From Anaerolineaceae bacterium (GTDB taxonomy: Bacteria; Chloroflexota; Anaerolineae; Anaerolineales; Anaerolineaceae): a DNA stretch of 64,000 nt. The notes under the pieces were generated by a model. It saw nothing but the letters and a program-made list of their open reading frames with translations. It ran no database searches and was not told the DNA's origin. The DNA lies in the NCBI GenBank assembly GCA_030653365.1, contig JAURZL010000007.1:684011-748010 (forward strand), written 5' to 3'. Position numbers and translations under genes: made by a program. Numbering within the stretch: the first letter of the stretch is position 1; the number at the start of each line of letters is the position of its first letter. This document shows positions 7,295-17,591 of this stretch, piece after piece.

Positions 7295-9454
7295 TTACAT
7301 GTTCTTGTTTATCAATTCTAGGATTTCTGGGTAGTCAATTCCCAGTCTTTTCACTGTTTTTTCGGTTGGGATTCCTCTATCAGTCCATCCGCGGCGTTCA
7401 TAGACAGCATCTACCAGCATTTCGTATCTGGATTCACGATATTCTCGTAATGACTTAATTTTTTCTTGAGTAGATAAATTCTTAATATTTAATCCTGTGT
7501 CAGTTAATTCGTTATCATAGCGTTCTGAGCGCGATTCGTACTCAGCAGCTGTTACCGGTCCCATCGCCCGGTATGGAGGATAATCATGCTCACGGGTTCC
7601 AAAGCCTAATCGAAGATTGAATAATCTTTGAAAAGTATAAACTTTTTCAGATTGCTCAATAATTTCATCCGGGGTTATTTTTTCACCCAAAACTCCCTCA
7701 TACAACCAGGTATAGTTTTCTAAATGTTCAGGAACTTTCGCAGGTTCTGCTGCAGTTTTATTACTCTCTGGAATAATGTCATTCCATGGTAATTTACATA
7801 AACCATGAAGACTGAACCAGGTTCGCCACATCGGGAAGTAGTGTAAAGCTTCGGCTTTATCTTCAAAAGTTGGAAGCTGTTTATGAACCATTTCCATAAA
7901 TATTAGCCAGGCTTCGTCATGTTGCGCACCCTTAGATGCAAGAGCAAATCCTCCTTGTTGAGCAATTGATTCTTTGGATATATATTCTGAAATTTCCATC
8001 CCTTTGATTTCCATACCGATGTCTTGCATGATTTTCGGATCTGCTCCAAATTTATCAGCAAATATTCTTTTCATTGCTCGTACGCCTTGACCAACAACCA
8101 AACCGAAACCTTCTCCTTTTGCCATCTGATGAACCAGGACCAAAGATACTTCTGCATTTCCCCAGATTAGTTCAAGTCCACCAGTTTTTTCTTTGACCAG
8201 AATACCTAATGAATAACATTCCATTGCAAATGCTATTGAATTTCCCAACGAAATTGTATCAATTCCATATGTATCAGCATAAAAATTTAATTCAAGCAAA
8301 TCCTCAGGTTCAAAAATCCCAATATTTGAACCCAACCCACCCAACGTCTCATATTCGGGTCCATCAACAAAAACAGCTTCACCAGCGTATGGACCTGTTT
8401 TCAGATGGTAATGTGAGACCCCGTGTGCGCAGGACATGGTACATCCATACCAACATCCATCTGGCCCGGAATGATCGAAAGCTTTCTTCCAGATATCCCC
8501 TGCAATTTTATGAGCATCCGGATGAGATCCATATTGAAAATTATGTGTAGGCAATAAATCAAATCTGTTCATAATATCCACCAAATATGGAGTTCCCGTT
8601 CCACGCATATCATTTTGTGAAGCATCGAAAGCTGTAATTTCTTTATTAATCCGCTGTCCAGCTTTACGCAATAATTCCATATTTGCAACACCATTACTGT
8701 CTGCGTTTAAACCACTATATCGAACAACAATTGCCTTAATTTTTTTATTTCTCAGAACAGTCCCTGCGCCACCACGCGCTGCTTGTTTATATCTAACTTC
8801 ACCTCGTTTAGGATCATAATAACTAATATTAAGTCCACAAATTGGGACAAACTCTGCAGCCTGACCTGCTGAAATGACAGAAATATTTCTTTTATCCTTT
8901 TCGTCTTTTGCATATAAATTTGTCAGTGCTGTATTTATCAGGTGCGTGTCAACAGGATCCAATGGCGCAGCCTCAATTTTTACCTTGCCATTATCGCCAT
9001 CGATGAATATCACCACCTCCTGATTGGCTTTCCCTTGAATTTCTAAAGCATCCCAACCAGCAAATTTTAGTAAAGGTCCGAAATAACCGCCTCCGTTACT
9101 ATCAATTACGGAATGTGTTAAAGGAGATATGGTGGTCACTGTGACTTTTCCACTCCCAGGATAAGTTGTGATACCCCCAATAGGGCCTAATGAAAAAACA
9201 AGTTCATTTTCCGGATCATCCCATTTGGTTGAAGGTTTTGTTCCATTCCACAATAGCCATAAACAAAAACCTTTTCCACCAGTAAATGTCTTTTTCATTT
9301 CCTGGGTAACTGCTTTACTTTTAATTTCCTGGTTACTTAAATTTATATACAAAGAACGATTAGCATAACCTTTAGCGACTTTTTTCAAATCATAGGAAAA
9401 ATCTACCAAAACTTGGTGTGATTCAATTAATTCTTGATAAGTGGCTTCCGACAT
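7295..9454 (-). CDS. Aldehyde ferredoxin oxidoreductase (AOR) family protein
   Basis: A 719-residue AOR-family enzyme, longer than the roughly 600 residues of classical AOR. The N-terminal half has GGKGFCLWLL, GPIGGITTYPGSGK and ARGGAGTVLRNKK, typical of the pterin-binding domains. The 4Fe-4S ligands are C334, C338 and C342 (GCWYGCTMSC) and a later Cys in LHGLCKLPW. Family members hold a tungsten or molybdenum bispyranopterin and oxidise aldehydes or related carbonyls with ferredoxin. The substrate is not evident. It is a single gene on the minus strand. A TATAAT and an 8-bp palindrome lie about 60-90 nt upstream. No MoaD-like or ferredoxin partner is adjacent. Confidence 0.9.
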   Translation of the reverse strand: MSEATYQELIESHQVLVDFSYDLKKVAKGYANRSLYINLSNQEIKSKAVTQEMKKTFTGGKGFCLWLLWNGTKPSTKWDDPENELVFSLGPIGGITTYPGSGKVTVTTISPLTHSVIDSNGGGYFGPLLKFAGWDALEIQGKANQEVVIFIDGDNGKVKIEAAPLDPVDTHLINTALTNLYAKDEKDKRNISVISAGQAAEFVPICGLNISYYDPKRGEVRYKQAARGGAGTVLRNKKIKAIVVRYSGLNADSNGVANMELLRKAGQRINKEITAFDASQNDMRGTGTPYLVDIMNRFDLLPTHNFQYGSHPDAHKIAGDIWKKAFDHSGPDGCWYGCTMSCAHGVSHYHLKTGPYAGEAVFVDGPEYETLGGLGSNIGIFEPEDLLELNFYADTYGIDTISLGNSIAFAMECYSLGILVKEKTGGLELIWGNAEVSLVLVHQMAKGEGFGLVVGQGVRAMKRIFADKFGADPKIMQDIGMEIKGMEISEYISKESIAQQGGFALASKGAQHDEAWLIFMEMVHKQLPTFEDKAEALHYFPMWRTWFSLHGLCKLPWNDIIPESNKTAAEPAKVPEHLENYTWLYEGVLGEKITPDEIIEQSEKVYTFQRLFNLRLGFGTREHDYPPYRAMGPVTAAEYESRSERYDNELTDTGLNIKNLSTQEKIKSLREYRESRYEMLVDAVYERRGWTDRGIPTEKTVKRLGIDYPEILELINKNM

Positions 9455-9513
9455 TTTCTTCTCCTGATTAAGGTTTTTAAAAAAATAGTTTTAAAAATTT
9501 AATGATTTTCGTT

Positions 9514-9542
9514 GTAAGAGTTCATACTCTTACTAAATTATA
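9514..9542 (-). promoter_or_regulatory. -10 box and palindrome upstream of the AOR gene
   Basis: On the minus strand, TATAAT (9537-9542) is followed after 3 bp by the perfect palindrome GTAAGAGT/ACTCTTAC (9514-9533, 4-nt loop). The palindrome would cover the transcription start, the usual place for a repressor operator. No good -35 box is visible. The rest of 9455-9807 (about 350 bp) contains no gene or known riboswitch that I can support; in particular I found no Moco/Tuco-type motif. Confidence 0.45.
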
Positions 9543-9807
9543 ATAATTATTTCCCAATAAATTATTTAAGAATTGTCATTCTTGCTGATGATAAATGTCC
9601 TGATCCAGGCATTATTGGAAAAATTCGTCTCTTTTCATCATAGCAGCCAGGGGATTATTGGTATTGATGACCGCCATTAACACCCGTCAATACTGTTTTA
9701 TGAGATGAAATAAAGAACCTGAAAATCAGTCTAAAGGTTGGTAATTTCTCTTGTTTATCCATGAATGGTGAATTATGATTCAACCATAATCTATTTTGGA
9801 GGAATTC

Positions 9808-11019
9808 TTGGTTCATATTGGAAATTGGGACAACAAAACCATTACAGTCAGTCAAAAAAATAATTGCGTGACAATTAGTATTGAAACTGCAAAAGAAACC
9901 CAGGTTTTTAGTTTTGATAAAGCAGGTCGATTATGGACTGCATTATTGAAAAAAATCTCATATCGTCGTGGACTGAATGGAAATGTTGTTGCAAAATGGA
10001 ATTCTGACAGAGACATACTTCATAGAAAATGGCTGAATGAACAAGAAAAAAGCAACCTTCTCTCCAAAGCCCACTCCACAATTCAAATGATTGTAGATTC
10101 ACTTTTAGTTAAGGATTATTTTTTACCCCCGTTAACTACCAAAACTGTATCTGAATTGATGCATTTGGCAAAAGTTGGCGTTGACTTTTATCAAGACGAT
10201 TTACAGGATTACCATTCCATTTACAAACCAGTAGGAATTCTGCCTCCGGATCAATACATTTCTTTCGTACTCCAATTAACGGAAGGGTGTTCATTTAACA
10301 AATGTACATTTTGTACATTTTACCGTGACAGGCAATTCAGAATTAAGCAACCGCAAGAATTTGAAAACCATATTAATGGGGTGATTAACTTTATTGGAGA
10401 TGGATTGTCATTACGTAGAACGATTTTCTTAGGAGATGCCAATGCACTTGTTGTACCGACAAATAAATTAATCCCATTAATTGAAGTTATTCATAGGCAC
10501 CTTGACGTAGAAAAGTTAGGTGGATTATTTGCCTTCTTAGATGGTTTCAGCGGTGAGAGAAAAAATGCCCAGGATTATAAAAATTTATTTCAACTTGGAC
10601 TGAAAAAAATTTATATTGGATTAGAGAGTGGGAATAACCAATTATTGAAATTTCTGAATAAACCTGGAACAGCGAAGGAAGCACTTAATGCTGTCAGGCT
10701 TATCAAGTCCGCAGGGATTTCTGTGGGAATAATCATTTTGTTAGGTGCTGGAGGGAAACAATATCAAGCAGCTCACATAACGGATACAGTTGATATAATC
10801 AATCAAATGGGATTAGACGCAGATGATTTGGTTTATTTTTCTGAGTTAATTGAAAGTGAAGGCCTGACATATACACAAAATGCTTTCAACACAAATCTGA
10901 TCCCATTATCGAGTGCAGAGACACAATTGCAACGAAAATTTATTGAAGAGAATCTGATATTTTCTGAACGGGGAACACCCCATATCAGCACGTATGACAT
11001 TAGAGATTTTGTATACTAA
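9808..11019 (+). CDS. Radical SAM protein of COG1032 type
   Basis: A radical SAM protein of about 403 residues. The cluster motif is CSFNKCTFC, a C-x4-C-x2-C spacing as seen in some COG1032-like members, preceded by QLTEG and followed by FYRDRQFRIK. Later GLESGN and LGAGG match the SAM-binding strands. A region of about 130 residues precedes the core and is not recognised. I chose TTG at 9808 because GGAGG (9798-9802) sits 5 bp upstream; an in-frame TTG at 9796 would overlap that site. The gene ends 12 bp before an AIR-synthase-like gene, so the two are probably an operon. The reaction is unknown. Confidence 0.75.
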   Translation: MVHIGNWDNKTITVSQKNNCVTISIETAKETQVFSFDKAGRLWTALLKKISYRRGLNGNVVAKWNSDRDILHRKWLNEQEKSNLLSKAHSTIQMIVDSLLVKDYFLPPLTTKTVSELMHLAKVGVDFYQDDLQDYHSIYKPVGILPPDQYISFVLQLTEGCSFNKCTFCTFYRDRQFRIKQPQEFENHINGVINFIGDGLSLRRTIFLGDANALVVPTNKLIPLIEVIHRHLDVEKLGGLFAFLDGFSGERKNAQDYKNLFQLGLKKIYIGLESGNNQLLKFLNKPGTAKEALNAVRLIKSAGISVGIIILLGAGGKQYQAAHITDTVDIINQMGLDADDLVYFSELIESEGLTYTQNAFNTNLIPLSSAETQLQRKFIEENLIFSERGTPHISTYDIRDFVY

Positions 11020-11031
11020 GGTTTAGAAATA

Positions 11032-12039
11032 ATGGAAACACTTTCACTCGGGAAATTACCTCCCAATCTTCTCGAAAAAATCCTATTAAAAATCCCGATT
11101 TTAGATGAAAAGGTAATCATTGGTCCGGGAACTGGAATGGATTGTTCGGTAATTGAGTTTGGCGATGAATATCTTGTCCTAAAAAGCGATCCGATATCAT
11201 TGACAGTTGAAAATATTGGATGGTATGCGGTTGAAATTAATGTAAATGATATTGTCACAACAGGAGCAAGTCCTAAATGGATGTTAACGACACTATTATT
11301 GCCAGAACACACTACTACACCTGAAAAGGTTGAAAATATAACAAATCAATTAATAAAAGCAACAAATAAATATGGAATAACAATAATTGGTGGCCACACT
11401 GAAATCACTCATGGGATTGATCGTGCAATACTCTCAGCCACAATGATTGGGACTGTGCAAAAGGATAAATTAATTACACCCAGAGGAATTAAATCAGGAG
11501 ACATAATTTTTCTCACAAAAGAAATAGCAATAGAAACAATTTCGATCCTGGCTAATGATTTTTCAGAGAGAACTTCAACTATTCTTACAAAAGATGAATT
11601 AATCATTGCTCAATCTTATTTACACAATCCTGGGATTAGTATTTTCCCCGAAGCGAATATTCTTAAAGAAGGTTTTGGAGTATCAGGAATGCACGATCCG
11701 ACTGAAGGAGGTATCGCATCGGCCATTTGGGAAATGTCAATTGCAAGTAATAAAAAAATGAATATACATTTACGAAAGATTCCAGTTTCTGAATTGACAA
11801 TGAAAATCTGTTCACATTATTCAATTGATCCACTTAAATCAATTTCATCAGGTGCATTATTGTTCACAGCCAGTCCAGATTTCAGAGAAAAGATTATCTC
11901 AGTATTATCAAATAATTTCATAAATGTTTCAGAAATTGGTACAGTTTCATCTGAAGGTATTGGGATCACTATTGTTGATGAAAATAAGCCTTTTCTATTG
12001 GAAAGACCTGAAAGAGACGAAATTACAAAAATCTATTAA
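11032..12039 (+). CDS. HypE-like AIR synthase family protein
   Basis: A 335-residue ATP-binding protein of the PurM/HypE/SelD/ThiL superfamily. It has GPGTGMDCSVI, the SDPIS strand, GGHTEITHGI and GMHDPTEGGIASAIWE, all typical of HypE. True HypE ends with a PRIC cysteine that is thiocarbamoylated in hydrogenase maturation. This protein ends ERDEITKIY with no cysteine, and no other hyp gene is nearby. It is therefore a HypE paralogue, not a proven hydrogenase factor. It follows the radical SAM gene by 12 bp, and the two probably act in one pathway that I cannot name. Confidence 0.75.
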   Translation: METLSLGKLPPNLLEKILLKIPILDEKVIIGPGTGMDCSVIEFGDEYLVLKSDPISLTVENIGWYAVEINVNDIVTTGASPKWMLTTLLLPEHTTTPEKVENITNQLIKATNKYGITIIGGHTEITHGIDRAILSATMIGTVQKDKLITPRGIKSGDIIFLTKEIAIETISILANDFSERTSTILTKDELIIAQSYLHNPGISIFPEANILKEGFGVSGMHDPTEGGIASAIWEMSIASNKKMNIHLRKIPVSELTMKICSHYSIDPLKSISSGALLFTASPDFREKIISVLSNNFINVSEIGTVSSEGIGITIVDENKPFLLERPERDEITKIY

Positions 12040-12081
12040 CCTTCAATTGATCGTGGTAGAATACCTTCTGTTAATCAAATT

Positions 12082-12153
12082 GCGCCCGTAGTGAAAAGGA
12101 TATCACGTTGCCCTCCGGAGGCAGAAGTCTGAGTTCGAATCTCAGCGGGCGTA
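12082..12153 (+). tRNA. tRNA-Arg (anticodon CCG)
   Basis: A cloverleaf of 72 nt. The acceptor stem is GCGCCCG with CGGGCGT and discriminator A. The D arm is GTGA/TCAC, the anticodon stem TTGCC/GGCAG with loop CTCCGGA, and the T arm contains GTTCGAATC. The anticodon CCG at 12115-12117 reads CGG. The 3' CCA is not encoded. Confidence 0.93.
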
Positions 12154-12249
12154 CTTCTAATAAAAAATTTATAATATTTATATAAATTATTAAACCTTTT
12201 TGGTTATAATTGGTGAAATTAATGTTATATATTTAGTAAAGGATTAAAA

Positions 12250-12939
12250 ATGTTTGGTGGATATGGTTTGTACATTTTATTTAGTCTTCCAGCCTTATTA
12301 TTAGGCTTCTGGGCACAAATAAAAGTTAAAGGTGCATTTAAAAAATACTCTCGAATTCGTAGTTATGTAGGCTTGACTGGAGCAGAAGTAGCCCGAAGAA
12401 TGCTGAATTCGAGCGGTTTAAATCATGTTCAGGTTGAAGAAACCAGAGGGTTTCTCTCTGATCATTATGACCCCAGAGAGGAAAAATTACGACTCAGCCC
12501 AGATGTATTCCGCAGTAATTCAATCGCAGCAGCAGGGATTGCAGCACATGAAGCAGGTCATGCTGTTCAAGACCATGAAAATTATCCAGCATTGAAATTT
12601 AGATCAGCAATGGTTCCCTCAGTTCAATTTGGAAGTTGGTTAGGACCATTAATTTTCATCGGTGGCCTATTATTACAATGGAATAATTTAGCATGGATTG
12701 GTTTAGGATTATTTGCACTAACCGCAGTATTTGCTTTGGTTACTTTGCCAGTTGAATTTAATGCCAGTAGTAGAGCGAAAGCCTGGTTAACAACTTCTGG
12801 GGTAATATACGGGGAAGAATCTCAAGGTATTAATAAGGTTCTGGATGCAGCTGCTCTGACTTATGTCGCTGCAGCGATACAAGCAATTTCCACACTTCTT
12901 TATTATGCTTTCTTATTATTAGGAAGATCAAGAGATTAG
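12250..12939 (+). CDS. YugP-family membrane zinc metallopeptidase
   Basis: A 229-residue protein of the YugP (PF04298) neutral zinc metallopeptidase family. An N-terminal membrane segment (LYILFSLPALLLGFWAQI) is followed by the protease motif HEAGH within AAHEAGHAVQDHENYP and by several more hydrophobic helices after residue 125. The length is normal for the family. The substrates of YugP proteins are unknown; a membrane-protein processing role is assumed. It has its own terminator at 12963-12993 and is a single-gene unit between tRNA-Arg and rex. Confidence 0.85.
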   Translation: MFGGYGLYILFSLPALLLGFWAQIKVKGAFKKYSRIRSYVGLTGAEVARRMLNSSGLNHVQVEETRGFLSDHYDPREEKLRLSPDVFRSNSIAAAGIAAHEAGHAVQDHENYPALKFRSAMVPSVQFGSWLGPLIFIGGLLLQWNNLAWIGLGLFALTAVFALVTLPVEFNASSRAKAWLTTSGVIYGEESQGINKVLDAAALTYVAAAIQAISTLLYYAFLLLGRSRD

Positions 12940-12962
12940 GAAATATCCGAAAAAAGACTGAT

Positions 12963-12993
12963 AAAAGGAGCTAAATTCAGCTCCTTTTTTTTG
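12963..12993 (+). terminator. Intrinsic terminator after the YugP-like gene
   Basis: AAAAGGAGCT (12963-12972) pairs with AGCTCCTTTT (12979-12988) around a 6-nt loop, and the T run continues to 12992. Confidence 0.85.
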
Positions 12994-13074
12994 TCTACTA
13001 ATTTGCAACCTCAAATATTTTGCTTTTTTGATTATTTATGATAAATTTAATTTTATAAAACCAAATCATCCAAA

Positions 13075-13713
13075 ATGAATGGGAAAATCAAAATGGAAAA
13101 AAAGCAAGTACCAGACATAGTCATTGCACGATTACCGCTTTATTTACAAACCTTAAACCGGTTAGACCAGGACGGTGAATATAATACCTCCTCTAAAGAT
13201 CTAGGAAAAAAAATTGGTATTTCAGCTGCTCAAATCCGAAAAGATTTATCACATTTCGGTGAATTTGGGAAACAGGGAACAGGATATTCAATAAGTTTCT
13301 TAAAAGAAAAATTAGAAGATATACTGCATGTGGATAAAGTATGGGATATGGCACTAATAGGCGTAGGCTTTTTAGGTCATGCAATTGCAAATTTTAATGG
13401 TTTTCAAAATCATGGTTTTCAAATTAAGTGCATATTCGATAACGATCCTGAAAAGATCGGTACAAAAATTGGTGATTATGAAATCTATGATAGTAACCGT
13501 TTAGAGGAAATAATTAATCAGAAAAAAATTAAAGTTGCGATGATTACTGTAGACGCAGAACAAGCACAAGAAGTAGCAGATCTTTTAGTCAAAGCAGATG
13601 TAAAAGCTATTTTGAATTATGCGCCTGTAAAGTTAATCACACCCAAAGAAGTTCAGGTTCAAAATATCGATCCAATTCTCGAATTACAACACATGACCTT
13701 TTATTTGGAATAA
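13075..13713 (+). CDS. rex: Redox-sensing transcriptional repressor Rex
   Basis: A 212-residue Rex protein. The N-terminal winged helix reads ARLPLYLQTLNRL, then SSKDLGKKIGISAAQIRKDL and SHFGEFGKQGTGY, all diagnostic. The Rossmann domain has ALIGVGFLGHAIANF and binds NADH or NAD+. The C-terminal swapped helix is present (LELQHMTFYLE). Rex represses fermentation and respiration genes when NADH is low. The start is uncertain: ATG at 13075 and an in-frame ATG at 13093 both lack a clear ribosome site. It is monocistronic and convergent with mreB. I found no textbook Rex operator (TTGTGAA-type palindrome) in the window. Confidence 0.93.
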   Translation: MNGKIKMEKKQVPDIVIARLPLYLQTLNRLDQDGEYNTSSKDLGKKIGISAAQIRKDLSHFGEFGKQGTGYSISFLKEKLEDILHVDKVWDMALIGVGFLGHAIANFNGFQNHGFQIKCIFDNDPEKIGTKIGDYEIYDSNRLEEIINQKKIKVAMITVDAEQAQEVADLLVKADVKAILNYAPVKLITPKEVQVQNIDPILELQHMTFYLE

Positions 13714-13751
13714 ATAAAAGGAGAAAAATTCCTTTTACATATTATAAATAA

Positions 13752-14759
13752 TCAAACTTTAATTAATGATCTTTTCAATACATTTCGCATACTGAATGCT
13801 TTTGATGCGCCTTCAGCAGTACATGTCATTGGATTATCAACAAGGTAAGCAGGAATTCCTAAAGCTTTGGTTAGATATTTATCGATCCCTGTCAACAAGG
13901 CTCCGCCACCACAAAGAGCAACACCTCGATCAATAATATCTGAAATTAATTCCGGGGGAGTTTTCTCTAACGTTGTCCTAATTAACGTTACCAGATCTAT
14001 TAGTGGTTGTTCCAATGCATCAACAATATCATCTGTAGTTATATTAATAGGTTTTGGTAATCCAGAAACCTGGTCTTGACCCTGGATTTCCATATTTTTA
14101 TTTTCATTCAATCGAATTGCAGAACCAATACTTATTTTAATTTTTTCTGCAGTTGGTTGACCGATAATGACCCCAAATTTTTTACGAAGGTGACTGATGA
14201 TTGCATCATCAAATGACATTCCCCCAGTTTTAGCCGTGTTCGCAGTCACAATATCCCACATTGCTAATACAGCAACCTGAAAAGTTCCTCCACCCAGACT
14301 AATCAACATGTTTCCTGATGGCGTTCCTATTGGCAAATCAACACCAAGTGCAGCAGAGACTGGCTGTGAAATGAGATAAACTTCTCTTGATGATGATAAT
14401 GCTACCGCTTCTACAGCCCGTCTTTCTACAGAAGTGATCCCGTATGGTGTTGTAATAATAATTTTTGTACTGCCAAGAAAACTGGTTGCTCCAGCTTTTT
14501 TGATCATTTCTTTTAAAATGCCTTCGGTGACACTGTACTCTGCAATCACACTGTGTTGTAATGGTCGAACAATTTCAATTGATTCTGAAACTCGGCCTAA
14601 CATGTCTCTCGCCGCCTGACCCCACTCAACCATCTTCCTACCATCTTCTACAACAATGGCTGCAACAGTCGGCTCCATAACAATTACTTGATTGCCTTCA
14701 ACAATGATTGAATTCATTGTTCCCAAATCAATTCCTAATTCCCTGGAAAATAATGCCAT
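13752..14759 (-). CDS. mreB: MreB/Mbl-family actin-like protein
   Basis: A 335-residue MreB-family protein. The phosphate-1 loop reads GIDLGTMNSIIV, phosphate-2 is SLGGGTFQVAVL and the adenosine motif is LCGGGALLTGIDKYL. MreB filaments guide peptidoglycan synthesis and cell elongation. It differs from the commonest MreB wording (GTANTLV), so Mbl or a divergent paralogue is possible. It sits 41 bp downstream of atpC on the same strand and may be read from the atp promoter. No mreC or mreD gene is next to it. A GGAAGGGATTAAGG stretch precedes the ATG. Confidence 0.88.
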   Translation of the reverse strand: MALFSRELGIDLGTMNSIIVEGNQVIVMEPTVAAIVVEDGRKMVEWGQAARDMLGRVSESIEIVRPLQHSVIAEYSVTEGILKEMIKKAGATSFLGSTKIIITTPYGITSVERRAVEAVALSSSREVYLISQPVSAALGVDLPIGTPSGNMLISLGGGTFQVAVLAMWDIVTANTAKTGGMSFDDAIISHLRKKFGVIIGQPTAEKIKISIGSAIRLNENKNMEIQGQDQVSGLPKPINITTDDIVDALEQPLIDLVTLIRTTLEKTPPELISDIIDRGVALCGGGALLTGIDKYLTKALGIPAYLVDNPMTCTAEGASKAFSMRNVLKRSLIKV

Positions 14760-14800
14760 TAAATACCTTAATCCCTTCCAATCATCTTACATTATACGTA

Positions 14801-15238
14801 TTATCTATCTTTCATGCTTCTTTTTGATGTTTGTTTAAATCGTTTTATTGCTTCCAATCTGAAAGTGGATCGACGTAAAGCATTTCTTAAGGCATCTAAT
14901 TCACTATCATCACCAGGAGCAGATTCTTTTAGTATTTTCTCTGCTCTTTCTTTTGCTAATTCTGCTCTTGAGACATCCAATTCTTCCACATTCTCAGCAG
15001 CATCAGCTAAGATAGTAACCAAATCTGGTTGAACCTCAGCAATTCCACCTGCAACTGTAAAATAATTTCTTTCTTTATTTGTTATAACTGTGATAATACC
15101 AAAATTAAATGTAGTTAGAACCGGAGAATGGTTTGGTAAAATTCCCATAATTCCTTCTGATCCGGGTAAGATCACCATTTCAGCATCTCCGCTGAACACC
15201 ATTCGATCTTGAGATACTATATCACATTGAATAGGCAT
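14801..15238 (-). CDS. atpC: F1-ATP synthase epsilon subunit (AtpC)
   Basis: A 145-residue epsilon subunit. The N-terminal beta sandwich reads MPIQCDIVSQDRMVFSGDAE and contains LPGSEGIMGILPNHSPVLT, the usual hallmark. The C-terminal helical hairpin (around ELDVSRAELAKERAEKIL) can inhibit ATP hydrolysis. The ATG lies 1 bp after the atpD stop, so translation is coupled. It is the last F1 gene of the atpA-atpG-atpD-atpC run. Confidence 0.93.
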   Translation of the reverse strand: MPIQCDIVSQDRMVFSGDAEMVILPGSEGIMGILPNHSPVLTTFNFGIITVITNKERNYFTVAGGIAEVQPDLVTILADAAENVEELDVSRAELAKERAEKILKESAPGDDSELDALRNALRRSTFRLEAIKRFKQTSKRSMKDR

Positions 15239-15239
15239 T

Positions 15240-16643
<1,404 letters not shown>

Positions 16644-16670
16644 TCATTTCCTCCAAGAAGTAGAAGATGC

Positions 16671-17573
16671 TTATTGTTTTGCCTGAGCTAGTGCTTCTGC
16701 ACCACCAGCTATATCCAGCATTTCGTTTGTAATACTTTGTTGCCTCGCTTTATTATATTCAAGTTGAAGTATTGAAATTAACTCTGAAGCGTTTTCCGTA
16801 GCATTTTGCATTGCCATCATTCTGGCTGCATTTTCACTTGCCTGAGCAACCAAAATTGATTGATATATTTGTAATGCTGTAAATCGAGGAACAATCTGAT
16901 CCAAGATCTCAGCCTGACCAGGTTCATACGAATAAACCCCATTAGATTGTTTTATTTGGTCATTTCTGGAATAAATGTTTTTTTCTTCATCCTGCTCCAC
17001 AAATAATGGTAATATCCGCCGAACAGTAGGAATTTGTGTAAGCATATTCTCAAATTGTGTATATGCTACAAACACCTGGTCGTATTTTTTATCAAGAAAT
17101 TCATCAACTGCAAGCCATCCAATAGCAGAAACATCACTGAATCTTGGAGAAGTAGGGATCTGGCTGAAGTCAGCCACCACTTTTTTTCTGCGACGCACTA
17201 ACATATCTCTGCCTTTTCTACCTACGGCAACATAAAAAACAGGTGATGGAAAACCTTCAAAATAATTTAATGTATTTCTGACAATGTTGACGTTGTAAGA
17301 TCCAGCAAGTCCACGATCGCTTGTAATTAAAATACATAAAGTATTTTGAATTGTAGGTCTTTCAGCTAACAAAGGATGCAACATTTGATGACCAGGTTGT
17401 TTTGCTAAATGAACCAATACTCGCATCGCTTTTTCAGCATATGCGCTGGTGGCATGCATAGCTTGCATTGATTTCCGAACTTTACTGGCACTGACCGTTT
17501 GTAAAGCTCGGGTAACCTGTGATAAGTTTTTTACACTTTTTATTCGTAAACGCATTTCACGCGCAGAACTCAT
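16671..17573 (-). CDS. atpG: F1-ATP synthase gamma subunit (AtpG)
   Basis: The 300-residue gamma subunit forms the central stalk that rotates inside the alpha3-beta3 ring. The N-terminal helix reads REMRLRIKSVKNLSQVTRAL and the C-terminal helix EYNKARQQSITNEMLDI, both conserved. ITSDRGLAGSYN is the middle-domain signature. It follows atpA by 18 bp. No frameshift is seen. Confidence 0.95.
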   Translation of the reverse strand: MSSAREMRLRIKSVKNLSQVTRALQTVSASKVRKSMQAMHATSAYAEKAMRVLVHLAKQPGHQMLHPLLAERPTIQNTLCILITSDRGLAGSYNVNIVRNTLNYFEGFPSPVFYVAVGRKGRDMLVRRRKKVVADFSQIPTSPRFSDVSAIGWLAVDEFLDKKYDQVFVAYTQFENMLTQIPTVRRILPLFVEQDEEKNIYSRNDQIKQSNGVYSYEPGQAEILDQIVPRFTALQIYQSILVAQASENAARMMAMQNATENASELISILQLEYNKARQQSITNEMLDIAGGAEALAQAKQ

Positions 17574-17591
17574 ATACTTTTCCTTATCTCA

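Noticed and set aside
9455..9807. Possible molybdenum/tungsten cofactor riboswitch before the AOR gene
   Set aside because: I looked for the conserved Moco RNA blocks on the minus strand and did not find them; only a -10 box and a palindrome are supported.
9655..9855. Short minus-strand open frame upstream of the AOR gene
   Set aside because: No recognisable domain and no clear ribosome site; it overlaps the start and ribosome site of the radical SAM gene on the other strand. Probably non-coding.
11032..12039. Calling this gene hydrogenase maturation factor HypE
   Set aside because: The required C-terminal PRIC cysteine is missing and no hydrogenase or other hyp genes are present; kept as HypE-like only.
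13703..13740. Terminator after rex
   Set aside because: AAAAGGA/TCCTTTT can form a 7-bp stem but no T run follows, and the stem is weak; not listed as a feature.
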